The notes beneath the pieces were generated by a model that was not told where the DNA came from, searched no databases, and worked only from the letters and a program-made list of their open reading frames with translations. From positions 372,001-436,000 of the forward strand of contig NZ_CP039291.1 of the NCBI RefSeq assembly GCF_004798685.1: a stretch of DNA of 64,000 bases, written 5' to 3'. The stretch is from Cellulomonas shaoxiangyii (GTDB lineage: Bacteria > Actinomycetota > Actinomycetes > Actinomycetales > Cellulomonadaceae). This document shows, piece after piece, positions 13,062 to 20,776 of the stretch. The position numbers were made by a program, and so were the translations under genes. Numbering within the stretch: the first letter of the stretch is position 1; each line of letters begins with the position of its first letter.

Positions 13062-13768
13062 CGGTGCTCCGGTGGGGTGGTGAGGTCGGTCTGGCGCAGC
13101 GCGGCCAGGGCGCGGGAGGCGTGGGACCGGACGGTCGCGGAGGACGTGCCGAGCACGGTCGCGATCTCCGGGTCGGACAGGCCCTCGTAGTACCGCAGCA
13201 CGAGCACGGCGCGCTGCCGTGGCGGCAGCGCGGCGAGGTGCTGCCACATGGCGTCGTCGTGCACCACGTCGTCCGCGTGGTCGGCGTGCGGGTCCGCGTG
13301 CGTGGCGAGGACGTCGTCCGCGGCGGGGTGGATCGTCCGCACGTGCCAGCGCCGGCGCCACGACAGGTGCTCGTTGGTCACCATGCGGCGCAGGTACAGG
13401 TCGGGGCGCTCCATCAGCGAGATGCGCGTCCAGCGCAGGTGCGCCCGCAGCAGCACCTCCTGCACGAGGTCCGCCGCCGTGTGGCCGTCGCCCGTGAGGA
13501 CCGTCGCATAGCGCAGCAGGCCCGGGAGGTGGTCGCGCACGACGTCGTCGAGGGCGCGGGCCGCGACGCGGGTGAGGGGCGCCGGACCGGTGGCCACGGC
13601 GTCCGGCACGCCCCGCGCGGACGCACCGTGATCCGGTGGGTGGTGGTCCGGTGGGCCGGGGTGCGTGCCGGGGTGCGTGCCGGCCGCCCCGCGCTCGCGC
13701 ACGCGGCCGGCCCCGACGAGCGGGATCGCCGCGGAGTCCGGGCCGGCGGGCCGCATCCACGTGGTCAC
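13058..13768 (-). CDS. ECF/SigE-type RNA polymerase sigma factor
   Basis: A 236-residue sigma-70 family factor. Region 2 is recognisable in HLPGLLRYATVLTGDGHTAA to LVQEVLLRAHLRW, and region 4 in LPPRQRAVLVLRYYEGLSD followed by the helix-turn-helix IATVLGTSSATVRSHASRAL. Between them, VTNEHLSWRRRW is typical of the SigE-like actinobacterial group. The GTG at 13768 overlaps the amidoligase stop by four bases. The first 60 residues are low-complexity (GTHPGTHPGPPDHHPPDHG) and may not be translated; a later start cannot be excluded. It is sandwiched between the amidoligase and the membrane repeat protein, so it probably controls this locus. Confidence 0.88.
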   Translation of the reverse strand: MTTWMRPAGPDSAAIPLVGAGRVRERGAAGTHPGTHPGPPDHHPPDHGASARGVPDAVATGPAPLTRVAARALDDVVRDHLPGLLRYATVLTGDGHTAADLVQEVLLRAHLRWTRISLMERPDLYLRRMVTNEHLSWRRRWHVRTIHPAADDVLATHADPHADHADDVVHDDAMWQHLAALPPRQRAVLVLRYYEGLSDPEIATVLGTSSATVRSHASRALAALRQTDLTTPPEHR

Positions 13769-14850
13769 CGGACCACCACGCCCGCGAGGTCCGCGAGCGC
13801 CGCGCGCGGGTCGTGGGCCGCGGCGGCGCCGGGCCGGGGGAGCGGCGCGGGGTCGAGGCAGCGCAGCAGCAGCCGCTCGACGAGCGCCGCACGGCGGACG
13901 ACGGCGTGGCCGTCGATCTCGCCGGGCAGGACCCGGACCTCCACCGTGTCCCGCACCGGCCGGTCCGTGACGAGCTGCGTGAGGTTCACGTCCGCGTACT
14001 TGGTGAGGCCGACCGCCCGCGCCTCGGCGCGCAGGCCGGCCCACCCGGCGTCGTCGTCGGCCCAGGGACGCTCCACCAGCGCCACGAGTGCGTCGGGCAG
14101 CGGTGCGAGGCGCCGGCACGCCGGGTTGGTCCCGAGCGCCGCCCACAGCGGCTCGCGCCAGTGCGCGAACAGCCGCACGAGGTTGGCGAACGCCGCCGGC
14201 CGCCGGAACGGGGCGCCGTCGACGTGCACGTGCACCGCCGCCTCGTGGGGCACGGTGAACCCGAGGGCCCGTGCCGGGGCGAGCAGCCGCTCGAGGGCGG
14301 CGGCGTGGTCCGTGCCGATCGGCGGCGTGACCACCTCGCAGGGGCGCTCGCGGCCGGCGGGCAGCGGGAGGGCGACCGCGATCGTCGCGCCCGTCGGGTC
14401 GTTGACCCGCGCGGCGCCGGGGAAGACGTCGGCCCGGACGTCGAACAGGTCCGCGACCGGGTCGAGCACCGTCGCGAGCGGCGCGGCCGGGTCCGCGTGG
14501 TGCGCGACGAGCCGCAGCAGCCGCGCGTCGTCGGACAGCAGCCGGTACCACCCCCGGTGCCCGGGCCGCGCCCGCGACCCGGGCACCGGGGCGAGGTCCG
14601 CCTCGATGGTGATGTCGTCCACCAGCCGGGCGACCGGCGCACCGGCCGCGTCGACCACGTCGAACGCGGGCGACAGGTGGCGGAAGACGCCCACGCCCGG
14701 CACCGCCGACGGCTCGCTGTCCGTGTGGAAGGAGCGGTGCACGGCGCCGCCGTGGCGCTCGGCGAGCACGACCGCCAGCTCCTGCCGGTCGGAGCCGGCG
14801 GGCGCCAGCAGCTCGATCTCGAACCCCGTGCGCAGCGACAGCTCGTCCAC
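13765..14850 (-). CDS. Putative amidoligase (COOH-NH2 ligase fold)
   Basis: A 361-residue protein that looks like the amidoligase family, related to glutamine synthetase and glutamate-cysteine ligase. The N-terminal TGFEIELLAP (G9, E11, E13) matches the metal/ATP-binding GxExE motif, and VHVHVDGAPF near residue 204 matches the family HVHV element. Such enzymes join a carboxyl to an amine using ATP; the substrates of most bacterial members are unknown. GTG 14850 has AGAGGA six bases upstream. The gene overlaps the sigma factor by four bases and follows the repeat-protein gene by 35 bases, so all four genes appear to be one unit. No membrane segment or signal is seen. Confidence 0.75.
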   Translation of the reverse strand: MDELSLRTGFEIELLAPAGSDRQELAVVLAERHGGAVHRSFHTDSEPSAVPGVGVFRHLSPAFDVVDAAGAPVARLVDDITIEADLAPVPGSRARPGHRGWYRLLSDDARLLRLVAHHADPAAPLATVLDPVADLFDVRADVFPGAARVNDPTGATIAVALPLPAGRERPCEVVTPPIGTDHAAALERLLAPARALGFTVPHEAAVHVHVDGAPFRRPAAFANLVRLFAHWREPLWAALGTNPACRRLAPLPDALVALVERPWADDDAGWAGLRAEARAVGLTKYADVNLTQLVTDRPVRDTVEVRVLPGEIDGHAVVRRAALVERLLLRCLDPAPLPRPGAAAAHDPRAALADLAGVVVR

Positions 14851-14885
14851 GTCGGTCCTCTCGTCGGGGGTGCCGGGCGGCGGGG

Positions 14886-15494
14886 TCAGGAGCCGGCGAC
14901 GGTGCTGCCGGGGGCGACGGGGAGAGTCTGCCCGTCGAGGAGCGCCTGGCCGGCGCGCGCCTTGGTCTCGATGATCTCCGTGCCCCACAGCGCCGCGAGG
15001 GCCAGCGCGTCGTCGTACGTGTAGCCCGCGTCCCAGAAGGCGTCGTACTGCGCGGGGGTGTACTCGACGGCGGGCGGCGCGTCGGTCGCCGGCGCGGCGC
15101 CCTCGGCACCGTCGGCGGGGGCCGCCGCCGGGGCCGGCGCGTCCTCGGGCGCCTCCGGCCGGGACGTCTCCATGATCGAGAACGGCGTGGACCCCGGCGC
15201 GACGGGCAGCTCCTCGCCGTCGAGGATCATCTGGCCCGCACGGGCCTTCGTCTCCGTGTACCCGGTGCCCCACAGCTCGGCCAGGGCGGTGGCGTCATCG
15301 TGCGTGTAGCCGGCGCCCCAGAAGGCCTCGTACTGCTCCTTGGTGTAGCCGTCCGGCATGCCGGACCAGTCGACGCCGACGGCGTCGAGCGCGCTGCCGA
15401 CCGCCTTGCCGGCGGCCGAGTCCGGGTTGGCGGCGATCGCCGCGCCGGCGCCGCCGACGGTGAGCGTCGCGGCGATGACGCCGACCGCCACCAT
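14886..15494 (-). CDS. Exported or anchored repeat-domain protein, probable 5' frameshift
   Basis: As called from ATG 15494: 202 residues, with a hydrophobic segment at 1-22 (signal anchor or signal peptide) and two copies of the same repeat domain as the 12237 protein (50-101 and 145-197), separated by an Ala/Pro linker. Each copy carries FWxAGYTxDDAxALAxLW and TKARAGQ. The best ribosome-binding site (GGAGG) precedes a different ATG at 15532 that is one frame off. Adding one C to the CCC run just after that ATG would fuse it cleanly, giving MNPEHHDQPRRRR before the hydrophobic stretch. A one-base deletion or a sequencing error is therefore likely. Function is unknown. Confidence 0.7.
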   Translation of the reverse strand: MVAVGVIAATLTVGGAGAAIAANPDSAAGKAVGSALDAVGVDWSGMPDGYTKEQYEAFWGAGYTHDDATALAELWGTGYTETKARAGQMILDGEELPVAPGSTPFSIMETSRPEAPEDAPAPAAAPADGAEGAAPATDAPPAVEYTPAQYDAFWDAGYTYDDALALAALWGTEIIETKARAGQALLDGQTLPVAPGSTVAGS

Positions 15495-15616
15495 GCGGCG
15501 GCGGCGGGGCTGGTCGTGGTGCTCGGGTTCATCGGGTCCTCCGTGAGGGCTCGTGGATGCGTGCCCCCTCAGAACGCGGCTCGACCCGGATGTGTGGAGT
15601 CGCCGGGCCCGCGGTC

Positions 15617-17881
15617 TCAGCCGCGGGGGTCGATGGGGAAGTTCTGGTCGAAGACGTGGTCCGGGTCGTACGTGCGCTTGAGCGCGCGCAGGCGGTCCAG
15701 CGTGGCGGGCGGGAAGGCGTCGAGCAGGCGCTCGGGGCGCGGATCCGTCTCGAAGGACAGGTACAGCCCGTCCATGTGCGGGTACGCGAGCCGGTCCCAG
15801 GTGCCGTCGAGACCCGCGCGGCCCGGCCGGCCCGCGAACGCGGTGACCGAGAACGCCTGGTGGCGGTGCGCGTAGGCGGTGGCGTCGGGGGCGAGGTCGT
15901 TCCCCGCGCCGCCCGTCGCGCGCAGCTGGAGCAGCATCGCCTCGCCGGACTCCAGCACGCGGCCGAGGTCCGCGGCGGCGTCCGCGGTCATGGTCGGCAG
16001 CAGCCCGGAGCGCGAGACCGGCGGCGCCGCGCCGTCGTGGTGCCGGGCGACCGGCCCGACGATCCCCGCGTACGGCGTCAGCTGGGCCCGCTGGTCGAGC
16101 ACGGGCGCGACGCCGAGCATCGGCTCGAGCGCCTCGACGGCCGCCTGCGCGTCGTCGTCCGCCCACACGGTCATGGCCTGCGCGATCGGGCCGCGGCCGG
16201 GCGACGACGCCTGCAGGTGCAGGAAGCTCGTGAGCCGGCGCGGCGACGCCTCGACCATCCGGCCCCACCGCTCCAGCAGCACACCCGGCTCGGAGGCGTC
16301 GAAGACCATGGTCGCGAAGACGACGTCCGGCACCTCGGCGGCCTCGACCTCGACCCACGTGACGACGCCGAGGTTGCCGCCGGCGCCGCGCAGGCCCCAG
16401 AGCAGCTCCGGCTCGTGCTCGGCGTCGACGCGACGCACGGTGCCGTCGGCGGTGACCACCTCGGCCGCGACGACGTGGTCGATCGTCAGCCCGTACGAGC
16501 GCCCGAGCAGCCCGATGCCGCCCGTCGTCGCGAGCCCGCCGACGCCCACGCCGCCGTAGTCCCCGGACGAGATCGCCCACCCGCGCGGTGCGAGCGCGGC
16601 CGCCACGGCGCCCCACGTCGCACCGGCGCCGAGCCGGACGCGTCGCGTCGCCTCGTCGACCACCTCGACCTGGTCGAGCCGCCGGACGTCGAGGACCACA
16701 CCGCCGTCGTTCGTCGAGCGGCCGCTGATGCCGTGCCCGCCCGACCGCACCGCGAGCGGCCCGCGCTGGGCGCGTGCGTACGCGAGCGCGTCGACGACCT
16801 CGTCGTGCGTGCGGGGGAGCAGGACCAGGCCCGGCTCGCCGCGACGCATGTACGTCGAGCGCAGGGCCCCGTACCGGCGGTCGCCCGGCTCGACGGCGTC
16901 GAGGCCCGCGGGCGCCGCGTCGTAGTCGATGCCCTCGACCCGCTTCGCGAGCCGCGAGACCGACCGCACGGGACCGGTCCGCGTGCCGGCGGCCGCACGG
17001 GCCGCGGCGACCTGGTCGCGCACCGCCGGCGCCACCCGCTCGGCGAACGTCCGGATGTCCCGCGGGTCGTCGGTGCCGAGGACGAACGTGCCGATCCCGT
17101 CCTCGAGCGCGAGGCGGACGAGGTCGTCGACCCACCGCTCGGGCGGGCCGACGAGCAGGCCGTCGGAGGCGGGCGTGAACCGTCCCGAGAGGTTGAGCAG
17201 GCGGCGGATCTCGCGGGGGTCGCGGCCGGCGGCGGTGGCCGCCTCGTCGATCGTCGCGTTGCCGCGCACGAGGTCGCCCGGCTGCAGGTAGCCCATCGAC
17301 GGCAGCCAGCCGTCGGCCTTCTCGGCGACGAGCCGCAGCATGCGCGGCTTGTACGCGCCCAGCCAGATGCCGACGTCGTGCAGCGGCGCCGGCCCCCGCT
17401 TCGCGCCGCTGACGTGGTGGTGCTCGCCGCCGGCGCGCAGCGGACGCCGCTCGTCGGCGTCCCACAGCCCGCGGATGACGTCGATGGCCTCGCTCAGCGC
17501 GTCCACGCCCTGCCCGGGGGTGAGCCGGCGTCCGCCCATCGCCTCGATCGCGTCCCAGAACGCGCCGGCGCCGAGGCCGAGCTCGGCCCGCCCGCCCGAG
17601 AGCAGGTCCAGGCTCGCGACGGACCGCGCGAGCACGGCCGGGGGGCGCAGCGGGAGGTTGTGCACGTTCGCCGCCAGGTGGACGCGCTCCGTGCGGGCCG
17701 CCGCCCAGGTCAGCAGCGTCCACGTGTCGAGGAACGCCGGCTGGTAGGGGTGGTCCTGGAACGTCACGAGGTCCAGGCCGGCGTCCTCGCTGAGCACGGC
17801 GAGCGCGACGGGCGCCTGCGGGTCGGCGGCCTGCGGGGTGAGGAACGTGCCGAACGTCAGCTCGTGGCCGTAGTCCGTCAT
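15617..17881 (-). CDS. Fusion of luciferase-like (LLM) oxidoreductase and FAD-binding BBE-type oxidase
   Basis: A 754-residue two-domain flavoprotein. Residues 1 to about 310 are an LLM-type flavin or F420 oxidoreductase (FGTFLTPQAADPQAPVALA at the start, GRAELGLGAGAF, ADGWLPSMGY). Residues about 330-754 are a berberine-bridge-type oxidase. It has the covalent-FAD histidine in VRSGGHGISGRS, the Rossmann-like GGLATTGGIGLLGRSYGL, and the C-terminal YDPDHVFDQNFPI. The second covalent cysteine of bicovalent members is absent (GDYGGVGVGGL). The reading frame is continuous across the junction. It is divergent from a MarR-type gene 76 bases away, which probably controls it. Substrate unknown. Confidence 0.88.
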   Translation of the reverse strand: MTDYGHELTFGTFLTPQAADPQAPVALAVLSEDAGLDLVTFQDHPYQPAFLDTWTLLTWAAARTERVHLAANVHNLPLRPPAVLARSVASLDLLSGGRAELGLGAGAFWDAIEAMGGRRLTPGQGVDALSEAIDVIRGLWDADERRPLRAGGEHHHVSGAKRGPAPLHDVGIWLGAYKPRMLRLVAEKADGWLPSMGYLQPGDLVRGNATIDEAATAAGRDPREIRRLLNLSGRFTPASDGLLVGPPERWVDDLVRLALEDGIGTFVLGTDDPRDIRTFAERVAPAVRDQVAAARAAAGTRTGPVRSVSRLAKRVEGIDYDAAPAGLDAVEPGDRRYGALRSTYMRRGEPGLVLLPRTHDEVVDALAYARAQRGPLAVRSGGHGISGRSTNDGGVVLDVRRLDQVEVVDEATRRVRLGAGATWGAVAAALAPRGWAISSGDYGGVGVGGLATTGGIGLLGRSYGLTIDHVVAAEVVTADGTVRRVDAEHEPELLWGLRGAGGNLGVVTWVEVEAAEVPDVVFATMVFDASEPGVLLERWGRMVEASPRRLTSFLHLQASSPGRGPIAQAMTVWADDDAQAAVEALEPMLGVAPVLDQRAQLTPYAGIVGPVARHHDGAAPPVSRSGLLPTMTADAAADLGRVLESGEAMLLQLRATGGAGNDLAPDATAYAHRHQAFSVTAFAGRPGRAGLDGTWDRLAYPHMDGLYLSFETDPRPERLLDAFPPATLDRLRALKRTYDPDHVFDQNFPIDPRG

Positions 17882-17893
17882 GGGGGTCTCCTG

Positions 17894-17930
17894 TCGTCTG
17901 CGGTGATGATCGTATGCACAGCAGACGATC
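17894..17930. promoter_or_regulatory. Inverted repeats in LLM-BBE / MarR divergent promoter
   Basis: Two overlapping symmetries occupy the 75-base gap. TCGTCTGC (17894-17901) faces GCAGACGA (17921-17928), and GATCGT (17908-17913) faces ACGATC (17925-17930). Divergent MarR regulators usually bind such sites to repress both genes. Confidence 0.55.
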
Positions 17931-17956
17931 TGTGTCACTGCAGGTACGCTGGTGGC

Positions 17957-18415
17957 ATGAGCACGCCCGACGGTGACCTCGGCCGGCAGCTCGGCACCCT
18001 GCTGAGCCGGTGGCGCGCGGCCGTCGGGGACGTCCTCGCCGCCGTGCCGTCCGGTCCGCGCGGCTTCCACGTGCTCGGCGCCGTCGTGCACGGCAGCCCG
18101 CCGACGCAGGCCGCGCTCGCCGCCGACCTGGGGATCGACCGCACGGTCATGACCTACCTCGTCGACAGGCTCGTGGACTGCGGGCTCGTGGAGCGGCAGC
18201 CCGACCCCACCGACCGGCGCGTGCGGCGCATCGTCCCCACGGCCGCCGGCCGCGCGACCCACGCCGACCTCGCCACGCGCATCGCCACGGCCGAGGACCA
18301 CGTGCTCGCCGCGCTCGACCCGGGCCAGCGCGCCACGCTGCGCACGCTCCTGTCGCGCGCGAGCGGTGCGCCCGCGCACGGCGAGGACGTGTGCGCGGTG
18401 GTGTCCGTCGGCTGA
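17957..18415 (+). CDS. MarR family transcriptional regulator
   Basis: A 152-residue winged-helix regulator. The DNA-binding part is visible at TQAALAADLGIDRTVMTYLV followed by the wing VERQPDPTDRRVRRIVPT, flanked by the dimerisation helices. The ATG at 17957 sits behind a GGTGG box. It is divergent from the LLM-BBE oxidoreductase with palindromes between the two, so that enzyme is the likely target. The inducer is unknown. Confidence 0.9.
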   Translation: MSTPDGDLGRQLGTLLSRWRAAVGDVLAAVPSGPRGFHVLGAVVHGSPPTQAALAADLGIDRTVMTYLVDRLVDCGLVERQPDPTDRRVRRIVPTAAGRATHADLATRIATAEDHVLAALDPGQRATLRTLLSRASGAPAHGEDVCAVVSVG

Positions 18416-18446
18416 CGCGGCTGCACGGCGCGGCTGCTCGGCGCCG

Positions 18447-19202
18447 CTACTCCCGGTCGGCGAGGAACTGCGCCCACGTCCGCCCCGTCCGCAGCGCGTC
18501 GGGGCCGGACAGGTTCGCCCGTTCCCGGCAGGCGCGTCCCACGGGCCCGGGCACGCCGACCCGGACGACGCGCCGTGACCGCCCGCGTGCGGCCAGCAGC
18601 GCGCGCAGGACCTCCTCGCCGGTCAGCACCTGGGGGCCGACCACGTCCGGCACCCGTCCCTGCGGTGGGGCGAGCGTGACCTCGACGAGCTGGCGGGCGA
18701 CGGCCGGGACGTCGACGGGTTCGACCCACAGGTCGCGCGGCGCGGGGACCACGGGCAGCGTCGCCAGGCGCCCGAGCGTGCGCAGCACGAACCCGTGGAA
18801 CTGCGCGGGGCGCAGCACGGACCACCCCACGCCGGACGTCGCGACGGCCTGCTCCGCCGCGGCCTTCGCCCGGTAGTAGCCCAGCGGGATCCGGTCGGCG
18901 GCCGTGACGGAGACCAGCACGAGGTGGCGCACGCCGGCCCGGCGCGCGGCGGTCGCCACCTGCACCGCCGCGCGGTCGTCCCCGCGTCCGCCGGCCATGT
19001 GCAGCACCGTCGCCATGCCGTCGACGGCGGCCGCGAGCCCGCTGCCCGTGACGGTGTCGCCCACGACGTAGGTCGTGTCGGCGGTGTCGGCGTGCGGCCG
19101 CCGGCTGAGCACGCGTGGGCGCACCCCCGCCGCGTGCAGCAGGGGCAGCACGGACGCACCGAGGGTCCCGGTGCCGCCGGTCACGAGCACGGTGTCGGTC
19201 AT
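18447..19202 (-). CDS. NAD(P)-binding SDR-like epimerase/reductase
   Basis: A 251-residue atypical short-chain dehydrogenase of the NmrA/NAD(P)H-binding type. The cofactor motif VLVTGGTGTLGASVLPLL is at the N-terminus. VLVSVTAADRIPLGYYRAKAAAE contains the conserved Tyr-x-x-x-Lys-like pair, and SVLRPAQFHGF is the usual substrate-side loop. It is convergent with the MarR gene and divergent from the alarmone synthetase. Role unknown. Confidence 0.88.
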   Translation of the reverse strand: MTDTVLVTGGTGTLGASVLPLLHAAGVRPRVLSRRPHADTADTTYVVGDTVTGSGLAAAVDGMATVLHMAGGRGDDRAAVQVATAARRAGVRHLVLVSVTAADRIPLGYYRAKAAAEQAVATSGVGWSVLRPAQFHGFVLRTLGRLATLPVVPAPRDLWVEPVDVPAVARQLVEVTLAPPQGRVPDVVGPQVLTGEEVLRALLAARGRSRRVVRVGVPGPVGRACRERANLSGPDALRTGRTWAQFLADRE

Positions 19203-19367
19203 GGCGCCTCTCCCTTGCGGGGGCGGGGCGGGTGGCGGGCGCACGCACCCTGCCACGTCCGCGCCGCGACGGACGTACGGGCCGACGCTACGCCCGCGGG
19301 CCGCGCCGCGGGGCCGGTCCCGGGCCCGCCGGGGAACACGCGCACCGCGGCGACCGTTCGACCGGGC

Positions 19368-20174
19368 GTGGACGTGGAGCGGACGCCAGGCACCGACACG
19401 CACGCGGACGGGCTGCCGCCCGTGCGGCAGGGGGCGCGGCCCCGCGAGGCGCACCCCGACACCGGTGCGCAGGGTCGCGTCCTCGCCGAGCTGGTCCACG
19501 TGCGCACCGACCGCCTGATGCGCCCCGACGCCGACCCCGACGAGCTGCCCCGGCGCATCCGCGAGCTGCAGCGCGAGCTCACGCGGTTCCTGATGACCTA
19601 CCAGTTCGGCATCGACGAGCTGCTGACGAAGGTGAACATCCTCCGCGAGGAGTTCGAGCAGACGCACGACCACAGCCCCATCGAGCACGTCCGCTCGCGC
19701 CTGAAGTCGATGGACTCGCTCGTGCAGAAGGTGCTGCGCACGGGGTGCGAGCCGACGCTGCCCGCGATCCGCGAGCGCATCCGCGACGTCGCGGGCGTGC
19801 GGGTCACGACGAGCTTCGTCTCCGACGCCTACTGGGTGGTGCGGATGCTCTCGCGCCAGCCGGACGTCGAGGTCGTCGAGGTGAGGGACTACATCGCGCA
19901 CCCGAAGCCGAACGGGTACCGCTCGCTGCACGTCATCGTGCGCATCCCCGTGTTCCTGTCCGACCGGACCGAGCACGTGTACGTCGAGCTGCAGGTCCGC
20001 ACGATCGCGATGGACTTCTGGGCGAGCACCGAGCACCAGCTGTACTACAAGTACGACCGCGAGGTGCCGCCCCACCTGCTGGGCGAGCTCGAGGACGCCG
20101 CCCGCGTCGCGGCGGACCTCGACCGGCGCATGGGCCGGCTGCGCGACGAGCTGCGGGACCTGTCGACGCCCTGA
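19368..20174 (+). CDS. Small alarmone synthetase (RelA/SpoT-domain GTP pyrophosphokinase)
   Basis: A 268-residue protein with only the (p)ppGpp synthetase domain. The core is RIRDVAGVRVTTSFVSDAYW, then DYIAHPKPNGYRSLHVIV and VYVELQVRTIAMDFWASTEH, all diagnostic for the nucleotidyltransferase fold. The HD hydrolase, TGS and ACT domains of long RSH enzymes are absent, so it is likely a dedicated synthetase of the RelQ/YjbM kind. The start is uncertain: GTG 19368 and GTG 19374 are both in frame with no clear ribosome-binding site, and the first 50 residues are poorly conserved in character. It would raise ppGpp independently of ribosome-bound Rel. Confidence 0.9.
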   Translation: MDVERTPGTDTHADGLPPVRQGARPREAHPDTGAQGRVLAELVHVRTDRLMRPDADPDELPRRIRELQRELTRFLMTYQFGIDELLTKVNILREEFEQTHDHSPIEHVRSRLKSMDSLVQKVLRTGCEPTLPAIRERIRDVAGVRVTTSFVSDAYWVVRMLSRQPDVEVVEVRDYIAHPKPNGYRSLHVIVRIPVFLSDRTEHVYVELQVRTIAMDFWASTEHQLYYKYDREVPPHLLGELEDAARVAADLDRRMGRLRDELRDLSTP

Positions 20175-20188
20175 CCCGTACGGGCGTC
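20165..20188. terminator. Hairpin shared by convergent alarmone synthetase and MarR genes
   Basis: GACGCCC (20165-20171) pairs with GGGCGTC (20182-20188). The left arm is the coding end of the synthetase gene, and the right arm contains part of the MarR stop codon. Only 12 bases separate the two genes. Confidence 0.5.
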
Positions 20189-20672
20189 AGTGCGCGCGGC
20201 CCCGTTCCTCCGCCGTGGTGGCGTTCGCCTCCAGGCGCGCAAGCACGTCGAGCGCCGCCGCCTGCTCCTGCGTGCTCATCCCGGCGACCGTCGCGTCCTC
20301 GAGCGTCCGCCACATCGCCTCGACGCGTGCGCGCAGGGCCTGGCTCGCGGCCGTGGGCTCGACGAGCGAGACGCGCCCGTCGTCCGGGCTGGGGACCCGG
20401 CGCACGTACCCGGCGCGCTCGAGCCGCTGGACGGTACGCGTCATCGCGGCGGAGTCGGTCGAGACGAGCCGGGCGAGGTCGGCCTGCCGCTGCGGCCCGT
20501 GCTCCCACAGGTGCAGCAGGAGCAGCTCCTGGCCGGGGTGCAGGCCGATCTCCCGCAGCAGGTCGGCGGCCAGCGCGCGGTGCGCGCGGGCGAGGCGGAA
20601 GACGGCGAGGCTGACGGGCCCGGGCGTGGCGTCCTCGTCCTCCCGGCCCGGGCCGGCTCCCGTCGTCGCCAC
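20187..20672 (-). CDS. MarR family transcriptional regulator
   Basis: A 161-residue winged-helix protein. The recognition region is QADLARLVSTDSAAMTRTVQ, then the wing YVRRVPSPDDGRVSLVEPT; the N- and C-terminal helices form the dimer. GTG 20672 is the only convenient start. It faces an ene-reductase gene across 104 bases containing two clear palindromes, so it probably represses that gene and itself. No redox cysteine is seen in the first helix. Confidence 0.9.
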   Translation of the reverse strand: MATTGAGPGREDEDATPGPVSLAVFRLARAHRALAADLLREIGLHPGQELLLLHLWEHGPQRQADLARLVSTDSAAMTRTVQRLERAGYVRRVPSPDDGRVSLVEPTAASQALRARVEAMWRTLEDATVAGMSTQEQAAALDVLARLEANATTAEERGRAH

Positions 20673-20712
20673 CGGCCCAGGCTACGCGCGCGCACCGGCA
20701 CGGTCGGCGGAA

Positions 20713-20760
20713 TACCTGTCCCAGACAGGTAGTTACCTGTCTCGAACAGCAAATTGCTGT
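20713..20760. promoter_or_regulatory. Two MarR-type operators upstream of ene-reductase
   Basis: TACCTGTC-CCA-GACAGGTA (20713-20731) is a perfect 8-bp-arm palindrome. ACAGCAA-A-TTGCTGT (20746-20760) is a perfect 7-bp-arm palindrome. A further half-site TACCTGTCTCGAACAG lies between them. This is the AT-richest patch in the gap and probably overlaps both promoters. Confidence 0.75.
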
Positions 20761-20776
20761 CGAGGAGGAGAGTCCC

